Program-made: the position numbers and the translations under genes
Notes under the pieces: generated by a model
What the model was told of the DNA's origin: nothing
Seen by the model: only the letters and a program-made list of their open reading frames with translations
Databases searched by the model: none
Shown: positions 44,142 through 55,007 of the stretch, one piece after another
Position numbering within the stretch: position 1 is the stretch's first letter
Layout: each line of letters opens with the position of its first letter
Origin: Rebecca billardiae RCC1528
Lineage: Eukaryota; Haptophyta
Length of the DNA stretch: 64,000 bases
Assembly: GCA_965240325.2 (NCBI GenBank)
Contig: OZ251251.1
Span: 186,001-250,000, forward strand
Reading direction: 5' to 3'

Positions 44142-46552
44142 GCCGGCGGCAACGGCACCGCCGCCGCGCCGCCGCCCAAGGACAGCCGGCTGCCCATCAA
44201 CCAGTGGCGCGTGGTCAAACTCTACGAAGAATACCTCGCCGCCCTCGGCCGCTCGGACAGCTGGCAGCGGCTGGATATCTCGGCCGCCGTCCCGGACAGC
44301 TGGCGGCTGCGGTTCGGGCTCGAGCCGAGGCACGAGGCGGTGTGGGCCGATGGGCTCACCGACGGGATCCCGGTGGACACGCGCGACCTGCCGCTCGAGT
44401 TTGGCAGCCACCCGCTGCGCCCCGTGCGGTGCGCAGCCGCCCCCTCCTCTGCGCGCGCGCGCGCAAGCGACAGTGCTGCCACTGTGTGTTCGTTCCCCTG
44501 CACCCCGCCCGCCCGCGCACGCGCGCGCGCGCGCGCACCCACGCCCTCGCCCTGCGCGCGCGCGCTGTGCGCCGCGTGCGCGCGCCGACCGCCACCCGCA
44601 GCCCCGGCTCGCTGGCGGCTGAGTACCGCGCGCTGCTGGAGCGCGACGCGGCGGCGTCGTACCTGCACCGCCTCGCGCCCGCGCGGCACCCCGGCGGCGC
44701 GGCGCAGCAGCAGCCCGCGCCCGGCGCGGCGGGCGCGGGCGTCGACGCGGGCGCGCCGGCGCCGGCGCCGACGCCGCCGCACGAGCAGCTGCCGGAGCCG
44801 GTCGCTCGGTGGGTGGCGGCCATGCTGGGCGAGGAGGGCGAGGGGCCGCGCGCGGCCGCGCGCGCGCTCGGCAAGCTGCGCGTGCGCTCGCTCGCCGACC
44901 TCGCCGCCGTGAGCCCTGCGGACGCCGCGGCGCGGTGCGAGGCGGCGGCGGCGGCGCGCGCGGCGCCGGCGGCCGCCACCGCCGCGGCTCCGGGCGGCGA
45001 CGGCTGTGCCGCCCTCGCCGTCTCGCTGCGCGTGCTCGCGCGCTTGTCCGCGCAGCAGCTGCAGTCGCCCGCCGGCGCGGCGTCGCTGCTCGATAGCGGC
45101 GGCGGCGCGGCCGCGTGGGCCTCCGGCCCGCCGACGGGCGCGCAGGAGATGGTGGCCCTCATCCCGACATGGCTGGTCTCGCACTGGCGCGAAGGTCCGG
45201 CGCGCGCCGTGCTCCCCGCGGCGCGCCGCCCGCCGTGTGCCGCGCGCGCGCGCCGCAGCGCCTCCCGCCGACCCGCTGCGCCCCTCCCGCGCGCGCGCGC
45301 AGGCGTGCGCGGGCTCTGGGGCATGGACCCGCCCGCGGTGATGGGCGTGCACGCCACCGGCGCGACGGACAAGCTGCTCACGCTGATAGCCAACGGGCTC
45401 TTCGACCGCCAGGCGTACCGCGCCGCGCCGCGCTCGGTGCACGCGGCCGCGTTCGTGCGCGCCGAGCGCCCGCCGCTCGTCGCGTATCTGCCCGCCCTCT
45501 CGTTCCCCACGCGCGCCGCCGCCGCCGCCGCCGCCGATGGCCAGCAGCCCGACGGTGCCGCCGCCGCCGCCGCCGCGCTGCACCGCGCCGCGCTCGACTT
45601 CGACGAGGCCGACTCGTTCCGCGCCGCGGCGGTGCAGGGGCTGCCGGCGGCGGCCATCCTGGCGGGGCGCCACTTTGGCTTCCCCCACGTGCCGTGCGAG
45701 TCCGGCTGGCTCAACCGGCTGCCGGACCCGGTGCCGACGCGCGCGCCGGGCGGGCGGCTGCCCGGCGTGCTGCGCGCGCCCGCGCGCGCGGCCCAGGGCG
45801 CGGCGGCGCCGGGCGGCGGCGCGGCGCACCGCACGCCGTGGCGCTTCGAGAAGTGCCGTACTGGCCTCTGCCGCGAGTGGCGCGTCGTGCCGGTCGGCTA
45901 CGTGTCGGCGGAGGAGGCGCGCGCGCGCGCGGAGCTGCGCGGGCCGAGCCGCGCGCCGCGCGCAGCCGGCACGCTCGCGCCGGCCACCGCCACCGCCGCC
46001 GCCTCGTCCGACCACGCCGTCGGCCGCGGGCTTGCCAACCGGCCCGCGCCGGACCAAGCGCTCTCGTGCACGCTCCACCCGAACATGATCTGGCCGGACG
46101 GCCCGGTGCGCTGGGCGTGGGGCAACCGGTGCAACGGGCACACGACGTACCGCGGCGCCGGCGGGCACAAGCTCGCCGGCGTCGGCCACGCGTTCTCTCC
46201 GTTCGACGTGCGCGCGTACGCCGAGCGGCTCGGCGCCGACGCCGCGCCCGCGCTCGGCGTGAACGTCGCGTTCGGCGAGCGCGTCGCCGACTTCCTCCCG
46301 CCGGAGGCGATGGCGGGCGGGCGCGGCGGCGGCGGCGCGGCGGCGAGCGCGCCGCGCCCGCCCGCGCTGCTCAACGTCACCACCGCCGAGCTCAGGGCCG
46401 AGCTCGCCCGCTTCGCCTCAGTGCCCCTCCTGTGGCTCGGCTGGCCCATCAACGTCACTGACCCCGCCGAGGGGCCCGGCCGGCTCGCCGCGCGCATGCG
46501 CGCGCTCTGCCTGAGCGACGAGCCGCAGACCAACCGCACCGTGCCCCTCTAG
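41866..46552 (+). CDS. Type II membrane glycosyltransferase (nucleotide-diphospho-sugar transferase type), 5 exons
   Basis: Model: exons 41866-42572, 43286-43633, 43862-44428, 44602-45194 and 45303-46552, about 1,154 residues. All joins keep phase. A donor at 42549, ending exon 1 at 42548, also works and removes eight residues. Residues about 10-30 are a signal anchor (YCLVIAAGCVMLLLLQ). The catalytic region includes IILIPTSYSYGHYTLNLLLNL, GYWHALLLG and, in exon 2, VAAGYNTLMLDVDFGLADDPYEFL with a DVD metal/sugar-nucleotide motif, then NVQCGFVYVQGA. This is the pattern of the Nucleotid_trans/GT77-like group, which are Golgi enzymes transferring pentoses or galactose onto glycans or glycoproteins; donor and acceptor are unknown. 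The long C-terminal part (SCTLHPNMIWPDGP, NRCNGHTTYRGAGGHK) probably belongs to the same lumenal domain. Intron 1 contains the splice-donor repeat array. Confidence 0.78.
42556..43010 (+). repeat. 82-bp tandem array repeating the 5' splice site
   Basis: The segment GACAAGCCGTTCATACAG followed by TGCGCGCACTGC begins at 42556, 42638, 42720, 42802, 42884 and 42966, exactly 82 bases apart. The first copy spans the predicted end of exon 1 and its GTGCGCGC donor, so five more copies of the exon end plus donor follow inside the intron. The rest of each unit is a CACTCA-rich tract. The sixth unit decays into CTGCACTGCAC words. All frames stay open across the array because 82 is not a multiple of three and no unit contains a stop. 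Confidence 0.92.
43218..43250 (+). repeat. Telomere-type repeat near the acceptor of glycosyltransferase intron 1
   Basis: Four CCCTAA units (CTAACCCTAACCCTAACC) lie about 40 bases before the CCGCAG acceptor at 43285. Confidence 0.9.
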
Positions 46553-47047
46553 ACCGTAGTCATTGGCGGCTAGAAGTCTCGCGCCCCTGCTTGCTCGGCG
46601 GCACGACAGTCATCGTCGCGATCCTCGTACCGCGACTGCTGTAGTGATATCGCCGTGACTACCCCGCGGTAGCGGCGTACGCGGTGTCAGTGGTGTCACT
46701 ACTGACGAGTATCAGGCACTCGGGTCAGTCTGACTGACTGTCAGCGCGGCCAGTAGCCGGCAGCGGCGTCAGCTGGCGGCCCGCGGCCAGCACTATCTAT
46801 CAGCGCCCTCCCGAAACGTATACGCGACTGATTGATGAGTGACTACACTGCTAGTAGTGCTATAGTGCTAATAATGCGCGCGCTACTGTACTACGACTTA
46901 TATAGTATCCGCGGCGTAGACAGACAGAAGCAACTGTAGCTGCTCGTGCGTGACTAGTATACAGTATTGTCCGATAAGCAGACCCCGCAGCCGCGCGGAC
47001 TGTGGTGGCGGATGCGGCTCATCAGCCGCGCTGATCAATAAAACTAG
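46553..47047. other. Intergenic region before repeat copy 3
   Basis: Balanced base composition with short words such as CTAGTAGTGCTATAGTGC and TATATAGTATCC (46850-46915). No gene, RNA or long repeat is recognised. The right edge (AATAAAACTAG) abuts the dispersed repeat in a way similar to the AATAAAACT flank of copy 1. Confidence 0.45.
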
Positions 47048-48567
47048 CTGTGCCCTGGCGGGCGGGGGGGTCGGCGGGCCGTGCCAGTGCTGTCGCAATG
47101 TATCCTCTGCGGGTTCGCGTCCTTCCACATTCGCTCGTGGCCGTGGGTGACGGACAGTCGAGTGCAAGGACCAGCGGCAGTGACACGTGAAGTTGGCTCC
47201 CCGACGTGTCACACGTCTCAGTCTGTACTCTTATGCGCATCAGCGAGGCCCCACACCCACGAGGGAATGTGCAGCACGCGGGGCGGGGCGGGTAGCCCGT
47301 TGCTCCGCGCGAGCGCGGGTACGCGCTGTATGTGCCGCATGTCGACCGCGATGGCGTAATCGAGCGCCTCGCCGCCGACGAAGCCGCCAGAGTAGATCAT
47401 GTGCATGTCCTCCTGCCAGCCGAGAGCGGTCGTCGCGAGGATGCTTGCCGATGTCCGCTCCAGGCATGATGGGCTCGGCGCAGGTCGCGTTGACGTCGTA
47501 CACGGCCGCCACGCTGAGCACGAGCGCGTTGACGTTCACGCGGTCGTCGCTCTTCGCATCTTCGACAGGTCTGGCGCTCGTGTGCTCGGCGGCACGAGGA
47601 GCTGTGCGCACAGCGACAGCGTGTGCCACTCGCGATCGAGAGTGGGCAAGCGCTGCTCACGCGGGCACACGAATCGCAGCGCATCCGTCACCGGCGTGAC
47701 GACTTCCGCCTCGTCCCGCAGCGCCTGCGCCATGGACGAGGATGGCGCGGCGATGTTGTATGCTCGACGATTCATCTCTCTGCGGATGGCATCACGGGCT
47801 TGTCTGTGTCGCGCTGCGGCGAGGGTCGCCAACTCGCGATGACGCGGTTGCTACCACGGCGACAGACCCGGGAGGTGCGTCCGCTGCGCGTCGTACGCCG
47901 TTGGCGCTGCGCTTCCGTCGCATTGGTCACCGTCGACGCCATGCAGGCCGGACGTGGGCTTCGGCTGACCAAGGGACCGGACCGCGAGCGAGGACTGAGT
48001 CCGGTGCGCGGATTCCGGCGATCGAGTTCAGAAGGCCGCGCCAAATCTTGCGTCGCGTGCGATGGCGCTTCCCGCCCGCGAGACACCTCGTGATGAGGGC
48101 CTTTCCGCACCGCGCCCGACGCGCGGCGGTGGATCGCGCGAGGTGGTTGTCGTGCGCAGCGCTTGCTACGTTGGCCCGTGCGAGCGCTCGACGTGCAAGT
48201 CAGGCGAGGACCGCCCCAGGTCGCACGATCGTGTCGACGCGCCGAGCGTACCTCCAAACGCGTCGACTTTGGCCCTCGTTCGACCTGCACGCGAGACGAC
48301 GAGGGCAGCAATCGCGAATCGGGCGAAAACCCCCCTCGGGAGTCCTCTCACGATGTCCGCGCCGGCGTTGGATTTGGCGCGCGCCGCCCACGCGCTCCGC
48401 GCCATGGCGCAGATGGTTTTCGGCCGAGCGTCCCCAGTCAGGGAGCTGCGAGGGCGCCCGGTAGTGAGCGAGGCGATTTTCTTTTCTTTGCGAGGCGATT
48501 TTCTTTTTCTTTTTATTTTTCTTATCTTTTCCCCGGGCACTACAAGGGGCGGACCTACGGCCCGCCA
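47048..48567. repeat. Dispersed repeat, copy 3 (complete)
   Basis: About 1.52 kb, collinear with copy 1 (21053-22702) but with a single pyrimidine-rich terminal segment (about 48474-48567). It starts CTGTGCCCTGGCGGGCGG and ends GGCGGACCTACGGCCCGCCA. The minus strand keeps the peptide stretch IYSGGFVGGEALDYAIAVDM and an upstream stretch AAVYDVNATCAEPIMPGADI, in different frames. Confidence 0.82.
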
Positions 48568-49236
48568 TTACATGCCGAATAGCCGATGCCTCGGATACCG
48601 GACCGGGCGGTCCGTCGCGTCGTCCATGATGATTGACGATGCCGTCCATTACGACTACCGCCATCACTAGTATACGGACCATATATATGATGACTCTGCC
48701 AGCATGCCCCGCCTCGGACACTCTGAGTCCTGCGACCGTGTCTGCTGTAGCAATAGTAGCATGCAGCCGGCGGCGTTGATCGTCGGAATTTGATGCGCGC
48801 GGCGGCGCGGCTTCATCCTGAATATCCTGATGATCCTGATGACGACGTGATCACGGCGGTCTGACGGCGCGTGCGCCACGGAGTACGAACGGCGTTATGA
48901 TGTCCTTACTTTAGCTAGTAGTAGTGTAGAGTACGTGATGCGACGAATACCCGCGCGCCTTGCCATCCGCCGGCGCCCCATCACGCCACGCGCAACGCGA
49001 GCTCGAGCGGCTGCTCCTGCTCCAGCAGCACCGCGCTGCCACTCCACTCGCGAGGCTGCATGCGCGGCCCGTGTGCACGGCGCACTCGACATAGCGCGGG
49101 GCTGATGGCGGCGGGCCTCGGTGGCTGGCGCATGGCCACGAGGCCTGCTGAACGTGAGGAGAGCAGCGGCGCGCACTCGCACACGCCGCACTCACAAGAC
49201 TGCGCGTGAGCTCCGCACCCGCCACGGGCCGGTCGC
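48568..49236. other. 3' flank of the second F-box/RCC1 cluster
   Basis: The left half (to about 48900) holds no recognised feature. From about 48960 to 49236 the sequence closely matches 50880-51149, the flank following the next tandem gene, so the duplicated unit of this cluster includes this 3' flank. Confidence 0.65.
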
Positions 49237-50661
49237 TCAGCGCAGCCCACATCGCAGGGGCGGCAGCTGCGCCACGCGCTGCGGCGTTGGCTGCGCTCCG
49301 CCATCGTTGCCCACGCCCAGCCCGAGCGCGCCCGAATGTCTGCCGCATGCGTGCACGCTGCCGTCAGCTGTGACGTAGAGGGCGTGCTCGAGGCCGAGTG
49401 AGCAGTCGAGCACGCGCGCATGCGCGAGGCCCTCCACCCGCTCGGGCAGCACGCGATCCATTCTGTCCCCCAGCCCCAGCTGGCCGTAGTGGTTGAACCC
49501 AAACGTGTGCACGCTGCCGTCCGCGCACACCACCGCGCTGGTGTAAAAGCCCGCGCTGGCGCGCACGGCACGAGTGCCGCCCAACGCTTCGACGAGCGTG
49601 GGCACGACGCGTTGGGCGACGCCACCGTGGCCAAGCGCGCCACGAAAACCGTCTCCGAAGGAGTGCACGCCGCCCGCTGCGTCCACCACCAGGCTGTGAG
49701 GCGCGCTCGCGCTCACGTGCACAGCGCGCATACCAGCGAGCGCCTCGATGCGCCTCGGCGTGCGCTGATCCTCCCCGTCGCCGTGGCCAAGGCGGCCAAC
49801 ATAGCCATGCCCGCACGAGTACACGGCACCACACGCCGAGAGCAGCAGCGTGTGCCAGCCGCCCGCGGCCACGCCGCCCACGCGCACGCCGTCCAGCGCC
49901 TCGATGCGTGTCGGCTGTAGCCGGTTCTCAGTGTCGCCGTGGCCGAGCTCGCCTTGGCTGTTGTAACCCCAGCTGTACGCCGCGCCACCAGCCGTCAGCG
50001 CGAGGCTGTGGTGGTAACCGGCAGCGATGCTGACGACGAGCTCCGAGCCCAGCGCCACCACCTGCACGAACGCCCGTCGCTCAGCCTTGTCGCCCACGCC
50101 CAGCTGGCCGTTGCCGTTGCTGCCGCACGCGTACACGGCGCCCGCCTCGCTCAGCGCGAGCAGGTGGTACTCGCCAGCAGCCACTGCACGCACGCGCAAC
50201 GCCGTCAGCGAGCTCACCCGCGTCGGCACGAGCACGGGCGTCTCCATGCTGAGTTTGGGATGGCCCAGCGGCGCGCCGCATGTGTGCACGCCGCCGGCAG
50301 CGTCAACAAACGCGGAGAAGCCCATACTCATGGTTGAGCTGGCGGACGCGACGTGCGCGTGCGCGTGCGCGAGCTCTAGCGTGCGCTCGCGCGCGAACAG
50401 CTCCTCCGCCCACGTGGACACGCCCGCGGGCAGGGCCGCCGGCAACGCAGCCTCGTGCCCGCGCGCGCGCGCGCGCTCGCGCAGCGCGTGCTCGAGCGGC
50501 GCGCCGCGGAAGAGGCGAGCGGCGGCGTTGACGGCGGCGAGGTCGCGCACGTCATCGAGGTGGACGAGGATGCGCGCGATCAGCTCGGGCGGCACGTCGG
50601 GCAGCCTCACGGCCGCCACTGCGGAGCGCGCCTTGGTACGCGCGCGCGTCGTCGGCGCCAT
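49237..50661 (-). CDS. F-box/RCC1 beta-propeller protein, second cluster copy 1
   Basis: An intronless minus-strand gene of 474 residues beginning MAPTTRARTKARS at 50661-50659. The frame is open further upstream into the neighbouring gene's 3' flank, which is not considered coding. It has an F-box at about residues 20-50 (LPDVPPELIARILVHLDDVRDLAAVNAAARLF) followed by RCC1 repeats (SNGNGQLGVGDKAERRA, NSQGELGHGDTENR, HGYVGRLGHGDGEDQ). The F-box differs from the first cluster (LVHLDD instead of ISPLPP), marking a separate subfamily. Its closest relative is the adjacent gene at 51150-52640. The inferred role is an SCF ubiquitin-ligase adaptor; the target is unknown. Confidence 0.85.
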   Translation of the reverse strand: MAPTTRARTKARSAVAAVRLPDVPPELIARILVHLDDVRDLAAVNAAARLFRGAPLEHALRERARARGHEAALPAALPAGVSTWAEELFARERTLELAHAHAHVASASSTMSMGFSAFVDAAGGVHTCGAPLGHPKLSMETPVLVPTRVSSLTALRVRAVAAGEYHLLALSEAGAVYACGSNGNGQLGVGDKAERRAFVQVVALGSELVVSIAAGYHHSLALTAGGAAYSWGYNSQGELGHGDTENRLQPTRIEALDGVRVGGVAAGGWHTLLLSACGAVYSCGHGYVGRLGHGDGEDQRTPRRIEALAGMRAVHVSASAPHSLVVDAAGGVHSFGDGFRGALGHGGVAQRVVPTLVEALGGTRAVRASAGFYTSAVVCADGSVHTFGFNHYGQLGLGDRMDRVLPERVEGLAHARVLDCSLGLEHALYVTADGSVHACGRHSGALGLGVGNDGGAQPTPQRVAQLPPLRCGLR

Positions 50662-51149
50662 GCTGCTTGCCCACGCCAGCAGTGTCGCGGCGACGACGGT
50701 TGGCCGATGATGACGAAAAATACGATAACTACGCGACGAAAATTCTTTTTTCATGGGCGCGCATGCATCGACACTCGAGACACTCGACAGCACTCGGATC
50801 GTGGGGCCACTCTGACTCGTCACGGCGCGCGCGTCGATGGCGTCGAGTCTTGTGTACGTGCGAATACCGGCCTCGCCATCCGTCGGGGCCCCACGCCACG
50901 CGCAGCGCGAGCTCGAGCGGCTGCTCCAGCAGACCAGCACCGCCATGCTGCCACTCCAAGCGAGAGGCTGCATGCGCGGCCCGTGTGCACGGCGCACTCG
51001 GCATAGCGCGGGGCTGATGGCGGCGCGCCTCGGTGGCTGGCGCATGGCCACGAGGCCTGCTGAACGTGACGAGAGCAGCGGCGCGCACTCGCACATGCCG
51101 CACTCGCAACACTGCGCGTGAGCACCGCACACGCCCAAGGGCCAGTCGC

Positions 51150-52640
51150 TCAGCGCAGCCCACAGCGCAGGGGCGGCAGCTGCACCACGCGCTGCGGCGT
51201 TGGCTGCTCTCCGCCATCGTCGTCCACGCCCAGGCCGAGCGCGCCCGAATGTATGCCGCACGCGTGCACGCCGCCGTCCGCGGTGACGTAGAGGATGTGA
51301 CGACCGCCAAGTGAGCAGTCGAGCACGCGCGCATGCGCGAGGCCCTCCACCCGCTCGGGCAGCATGCGATACACTGTGTCCCCAAGCCCCAGCTGGCCAA
51401 AGCTGTTGTACCCAAACGTGTGCACACTGCCGTCCGCGCACACCACCGCGCTGGAGAGAAAGCCCGCGCTGGCGCGCACTGCACGCATGGCGCCCAGTGC
51501 CTCGATGCGCGTAGGCACCAAGCGATTGGCCATGTCACCTTGGCCGAGCGCACCAAAGTTACCGCCTCCGAAGGAGTGCACACCGCCCGCTGCGTCCACC
51601 ACCAGGCTGTGCTCACTGCCCGCGCTCAAGTGCACAATGCGCACGCCAGCAAGCGCCTCAATGCGCCTCGGTGTACGCTGCCCCTGCTCGTCACCGTGGC
51701 CAAGGCGGCCATGCAAGCCGTTGCCACACGAGTACACGGCGCTGCACGCGGAGAGCAGCAGCGTGTGCCAGCCGCCCGCGGCCACGCCACCCACGCGCAC
51801 GCCGTCCAGCGCCTCGATGCGCGTCGGCTCCAGCCGGTGCTCCGTGTCGCCGTGGCCGAGCTGGCCATCGCGGTTGAAGCCCCAGCTGTACGCCACGCCG
51901 GCAGAGGTGAGCGCAAGGCTGTGGTAAGCGCCAGCACGTATGCCGACGACGAGCTTCGCGCCCAGCGCCGCCACCTGCACGAACGCCCGTCGCTCAGCCG
52001 TGTCGCCCACGCCCAGCTGGCCGTAGCAGTTGTTGCCGCACGCGTACACGGCGCCCGTCTCGCTCAGCGCGAGCACTTGCACACCACCGGCAACCACGGC
52101 ACGCACGCGCAACGCCCCAAGCGAACCCACGCGTGTCGGCACGAGCACGGCCGTCTCCACGCTGAGCTCGGGATGGCCCAGCGGTGCGCCGCATGTGTGC
52201 ACACCGCCGGCACCATCGACAAAGGCGGAAAAATGCATCCTGGAGGATTGGCTGGCGGACGCGGCGTGCGCGTGCGCGTGCGCGAGCACGAGCGTGCGCT
52301 CGCGCGCGAACAGCTCCTCCGCCCACGTGGACACGCCCGCGGGCAGCGCCGCCGGCAACGCAGCCTCGTGCCCGCGCGCGCGCGCGCGCTCGCGCAGCGC
52401 GTGCTCGAGCGGCACGCCGCGGAAGAGGCGAGCGGCGGCGTTGGCGGCGGCGAGGTCGCGCAAGTCATCGAGGTGGACGAGGATGCGCGCGATCAGCTCG
52501 GGCGGCACGTCGGTCAGCCGCATGGCCGCCGCTGCCGAGCGCGTCTTGGCGCGCGCACGCTCGTCGAGGATGATATGGCGGACGACAAGTAGTCGTTGAC
52601 GATGATTGACGACGGTCGATCGACGGTTGCTGGACGCCAT
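51150..52640 (-). CDS. F-box/RCC1 beta-propeller protein, second cluster copy 2
   Basis: An intronless minus-strand gene of 496 residues from ATG 52640-52638 (MASSNRRSTVV). A later Met just before the F-box (MRLTDVPPELIARI) is an alternative start. F-box and RCC1 repeats as in its neighbour (NNCYGQLGVGDTAERRA, NRDGQLGHGDTEHR, NGLHGRLGHGDEQGQ), ending in the same LPPLRCGLR. The two genes are head-to-tail duplicates with a unit of about 1.91 kb that includes the 3' flank. Confidence 0.85.
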   Translation of the reverse strand: MASSNRRSTVVNHRQRLLVVRHIILDERARAKTRSAAAAMRLTDVPPELIARILVHLDDLRDLAAANAAARLFRGVPLEHALRERARARGHEAALPAALPAGVSTWAEELFARERTLVLAHAHAHAASASQSSRMHFSAFVDGAGGVHTCGAPLGHPELSVETAVLVPTRVGSLGALRVRAVVAGGVQVLALSETGAVYACGNNCYGQLGVGDTAERRAFVQVAALGAKLVVGIRAGAYHSLALTSAGVAYSWGFNRDGQLGHGDTEHRLEPTRIEALDGVRVGGVAAGGWHTLLLSACSAVYSCGNGLHGRLGHGDEQGQRTPRRIEALAGVRIVHLSAGSEHSLVVDAAGGVHSFGGGNFGALGQGDMANRLVPTRIEALGAMRAVRASAGFLSSAVVCADGSVHTFGYNSFGQLGLGDTVYRMLPERVEGLAHARVLDCSLGGRHILYVTADGGVHACGIHSGALGLGVDDDGGEQPTPQRVVQLPPLRCGLR

Positions 52641-52700
52641 AGCTACGACTACTACTACTGCTACTACGGATTTTGTTGGATGGAGCCTGTAGCTAAGTCG

Positions 52701-53624
52701 TCAACCGGCATTCGGTGGCGCCAAGGCAAGTCGCCGTCGCCGTCCGGAGGCGCGCCTCCCACTCCCCGCGCCCGCGCTGCCGCCGCCGGGCGGCCGCCTG
52801 AGCGTCGGCGGCCGCGGCGGCAGCGGCGGCTGCGCGTGCGCGCGCCACTCGGCGTCCAGGCAGGCGGGTACGTACTGCGCGCCCTGCGCGCGGTGCACAA
52901 AGAGCCCGCTGGGCGGGTCCCAGCCGTCGGTGCCGACGCACTCGGCGTAGCCGAGGCTGCGCATCAGCGTGCGCACCTTGTAGCTCTTCTCCGGCGCGAA
53001 CGCCTCCAGCTCGATCAGGAAGACCGTTACGGCCGTTACGCTCAGGTCGAGCGTGAGTAGCGCCTCGAGCTCGGCGCCCTCGACGTCGAGCGAGAAGAAG
53101 TCGATCGTCCGGTAGCGCGAGACGTAGGCCTGCATCGGGCGGCACGGCACGTCGAACACGTTCCCCGTCCACGAGCGGTTCTCCGCGTGGTACCGCGGCT
53201 TCTTGCTCGCCGGCTCGGCGCCGCCGTCGCCGGTGTGCCACTTGCGCGCGAACGAATCCGCCATGTGCTCAATGTCGCCGCCGACGGTGAACTTCTGCAC
53301 GAAGCGGACGGTGGTGCGCGGCGGCGCGCAGACGGCGCCGAAGATTGCCTCCGCGCCCGTGCGCATCCGCGCCACGTTCCGCTCCAGCTGCTGCGCGTTG
53401 AAGCGGGACCCTTCGATCAGCGTGCCGCGCCAGCCCGCGCACGTCGCCAGGAAGAGCGTGTTGGAGGCGGTGACGCCGTCGAACGCGCCGATCTCGACGT
53501 AGGTGCCGTTGAAGACGTTCCGGAAGAACCGCTCGTGCACGTGCATCTCCTCGCCCGACTGCGACTTTGAGCGCCGGCACTTGCCCAGCGCGAGCAGCGC
53601 GGCGAGCGCGAGCACTGCCGCCAT
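52701..53624 (-). CDS. FkbM-family methyltransferase with N-terminal membrane anchor
   Basis: An intronless minus-strand gene of 307 residues from ATG 53624. The open frame runs further upstream, but that part overlaps the divergent DUF1499 gene, so the Met preceding the hydrophobic segment AAVLALAALLALG is preferred. The core shows the SAM-binding motif YVEIGAFDGVTASNTLFL, then WRGTLIEGSRFNAQQL, and later DFFSLDVEGAELEALL, matching the FkbM methyltransferase family. These enzymes O-methylate sugars or other small molecules. The membrane anchor suggests action on glycans in the secretory pathway, though no substrate can be named. The C-terminus is a Pro/Gly/Arg-rich tail. The start lies 91 bases from that of the DUF1499 gene on the other strand. 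Confidence 0.85.
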   Translation of the reverse strand: MAAVLALAALLALGKCRRSKSQSGEEMHVHERFFRNVFNGTYVEIGAFDGVTASNTLFLATCAGWRGTLIEGSRFNAQQLERNVARMRTGAEAIFGAVCAPPRTTVRFVQKFTVGGDIEHMADSFARKWHTGDGGAEPASKKPRYHAENRSWTGNVFDVPCRPMQAYVSRYRTIDFFSLDVEGAELEALLTLDLSVTAVTVFLIELEAFAPEKSYKVRTLMRSLGYAECVGTDGWDPPSGLFVHRAQGAQYVPACLDAEWRAHAQPPLPPRPPTLRRPPGGGSAGAGSGRRASGRRRRLALAPPNAG

Positions 53625-53715
53625 CGTCGTCCGTCCCCGATTCTTTTTTACCGGACTGTCTTCCTCGCAAACAGTCCGGAAAGCCGCCGGCCGAGCCGAC
53701 CGAGCACGCGTAATC
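53625..53715. promoter_or_regulatory. Compact divergent promoter region
   Basis: Only 91 bases separate the FkbM and DUF1499 start codons. The stretch includes GATTCTTTTTTACCGGACTG, a T-rich patch that is unusual in this GC-rich setting. The two genes probably share control elements. Confidence 0.45.
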
Positions 53716-55007
53716 ATGTCGCTCTGCGCGCTGCCTGCCGCCCTCGCCGTGCTCATGGGCGTGCACACGCGGCCGCGCGCGCGGTTGGTACAGCCCGAGC
53801 TCGCGTCGCGCTCCGCCGTGCTCCACGCCGCCGCCGGACTCGCGCTCGGCGCCATCGTGCGCCCGGACTCCGCCATCGCCAAGGTGGAGCCGCTGCCAGG
53901 CTTTGTCCAGGACTCTCTCGGCGCGAGCGCGGAGCGGCCGTTCGACGTGGGCGGCGGCGGCCGGCGGAACGGGCGGAGCGGGTACCTGAACCAGTGCCCC
54001 TCCAAGCGCACCCGCCGCACCTGCGTCTCCTCCTTCGACGACCCGTACGACTCCTCGTACGTGCCGCCGCTCACCTACGCGCTCGCCGAGGACTCGCCGG
54101 CCATGATCAAGGCGTCTCGGCAGGGGCTGCCGGCGCCGGCGCCGAAGCCGTTCGACGAGGCGCTGGAGGAGCTCGCCGCGGCGGTGCGCACGCTCAAGGG
54201 CGCGGTGGTCGTCGAGGTGCGCGCGCGCGCGCAGCCGCCGGCCGCCGCCGCCGCCGCGCGCGCGTGAGCGCTCGCTCACCCGTCGCCGCCACACCCGCCT
54301 CCGTGCGTGTGCGGGCGCGCACGCGCGCTTGCAGGCGAAGGACCGCTACCTGCTCGCGGAGGTGAAGGACCCGATCACCGGCACCACCGACGACGTCGAG
54401 TTCCTGCTCAGCCTCGACACACCAGGTGCGCTGGGCCCTTGTTTTTATTTTGCCGGGTTTTCCGAATGTCGGCACCGCACTGAATATATTTTCTGCTCGG
54501 GCGCGCGGCGCTGCGCGCGCGGCACGGTGCACACTGCTGGGCCTGGGGGCGGGGCGCGCATGCCGAAGCGTGGGGGCACGGCCGCCGAATTATGTGGTGA
54601 CACGGGGCTGCCTTACGCGTCTTGATCTGCGAGATTGCATCTCGAGTCCTCGAGATTGCATCTCGCCGACTGCTGGGGCGGCAGGCCTGGCTGGAGGCCT
54701 GGACTGCCAGGCGGAGCGTTGAGTGCTGAGTGCTGCGCTGGTCAGCTGGGCGCGGGCTGCTGGGCGAGGGCCCTGCCGAGCGCACGCCACTCGCGCCCAG
54801 CGCAGCGCGCCCCCTCAGCCAACCCGCGGCCCCGCCCCCACGCCCCGCCCCGCCACAGGCGTGGTCAACTACCGCTCGGCCGCGCGCACGGCCGCGCCCA
54901 ACCTGCCGGGCAGCGCGGACGACAAGCGGCACCGGACTCGGCTCAAGGAGGTCCGGGTGGCGCTGCAGTCGAAGGGCTGGCGCTCGGTCGGGCGGATTCA
55001 GCAATGA
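53716..55007 (+). CDS. DUF1499 protein, probably plastid-targeted, 3 exons
   Basis: Exons 53716-54216, 54335-54425 and 54859-55007 join in phase to give 246 residues. The N-terminus has a signal-like segment (LCALPAALAVLMG), a basic stretch, and a second hydrophobic segment ending in Ala (AVLHAAAGLALGAIV...SAIA), compatible with plastid and thylakoid-lumen targeting. The core fits DUF1499: LNQCPSKRTRRTCVSS near the start, VEFLLSL, and a C-terminal VVNYRSAARTAAPNLPG...RTRLKEVRVAL. The family is widespread in bacteria and algae; its biochemical function is not known. Intron 2 (54426-54858) contains two copies of GAGATTGCATCTCG and ends CACAG. Confidence 0.75.

Noticed and set aside
49237-51441. 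A single 734-codon protein covering one F-box/RCC1 gene plus part of the next
   Set aside because: The frame runs through the 3' flank of the upstream tandem copy and only the part from 50661 carries the F-box/RCC1 architecture. Two separate genes fit better.
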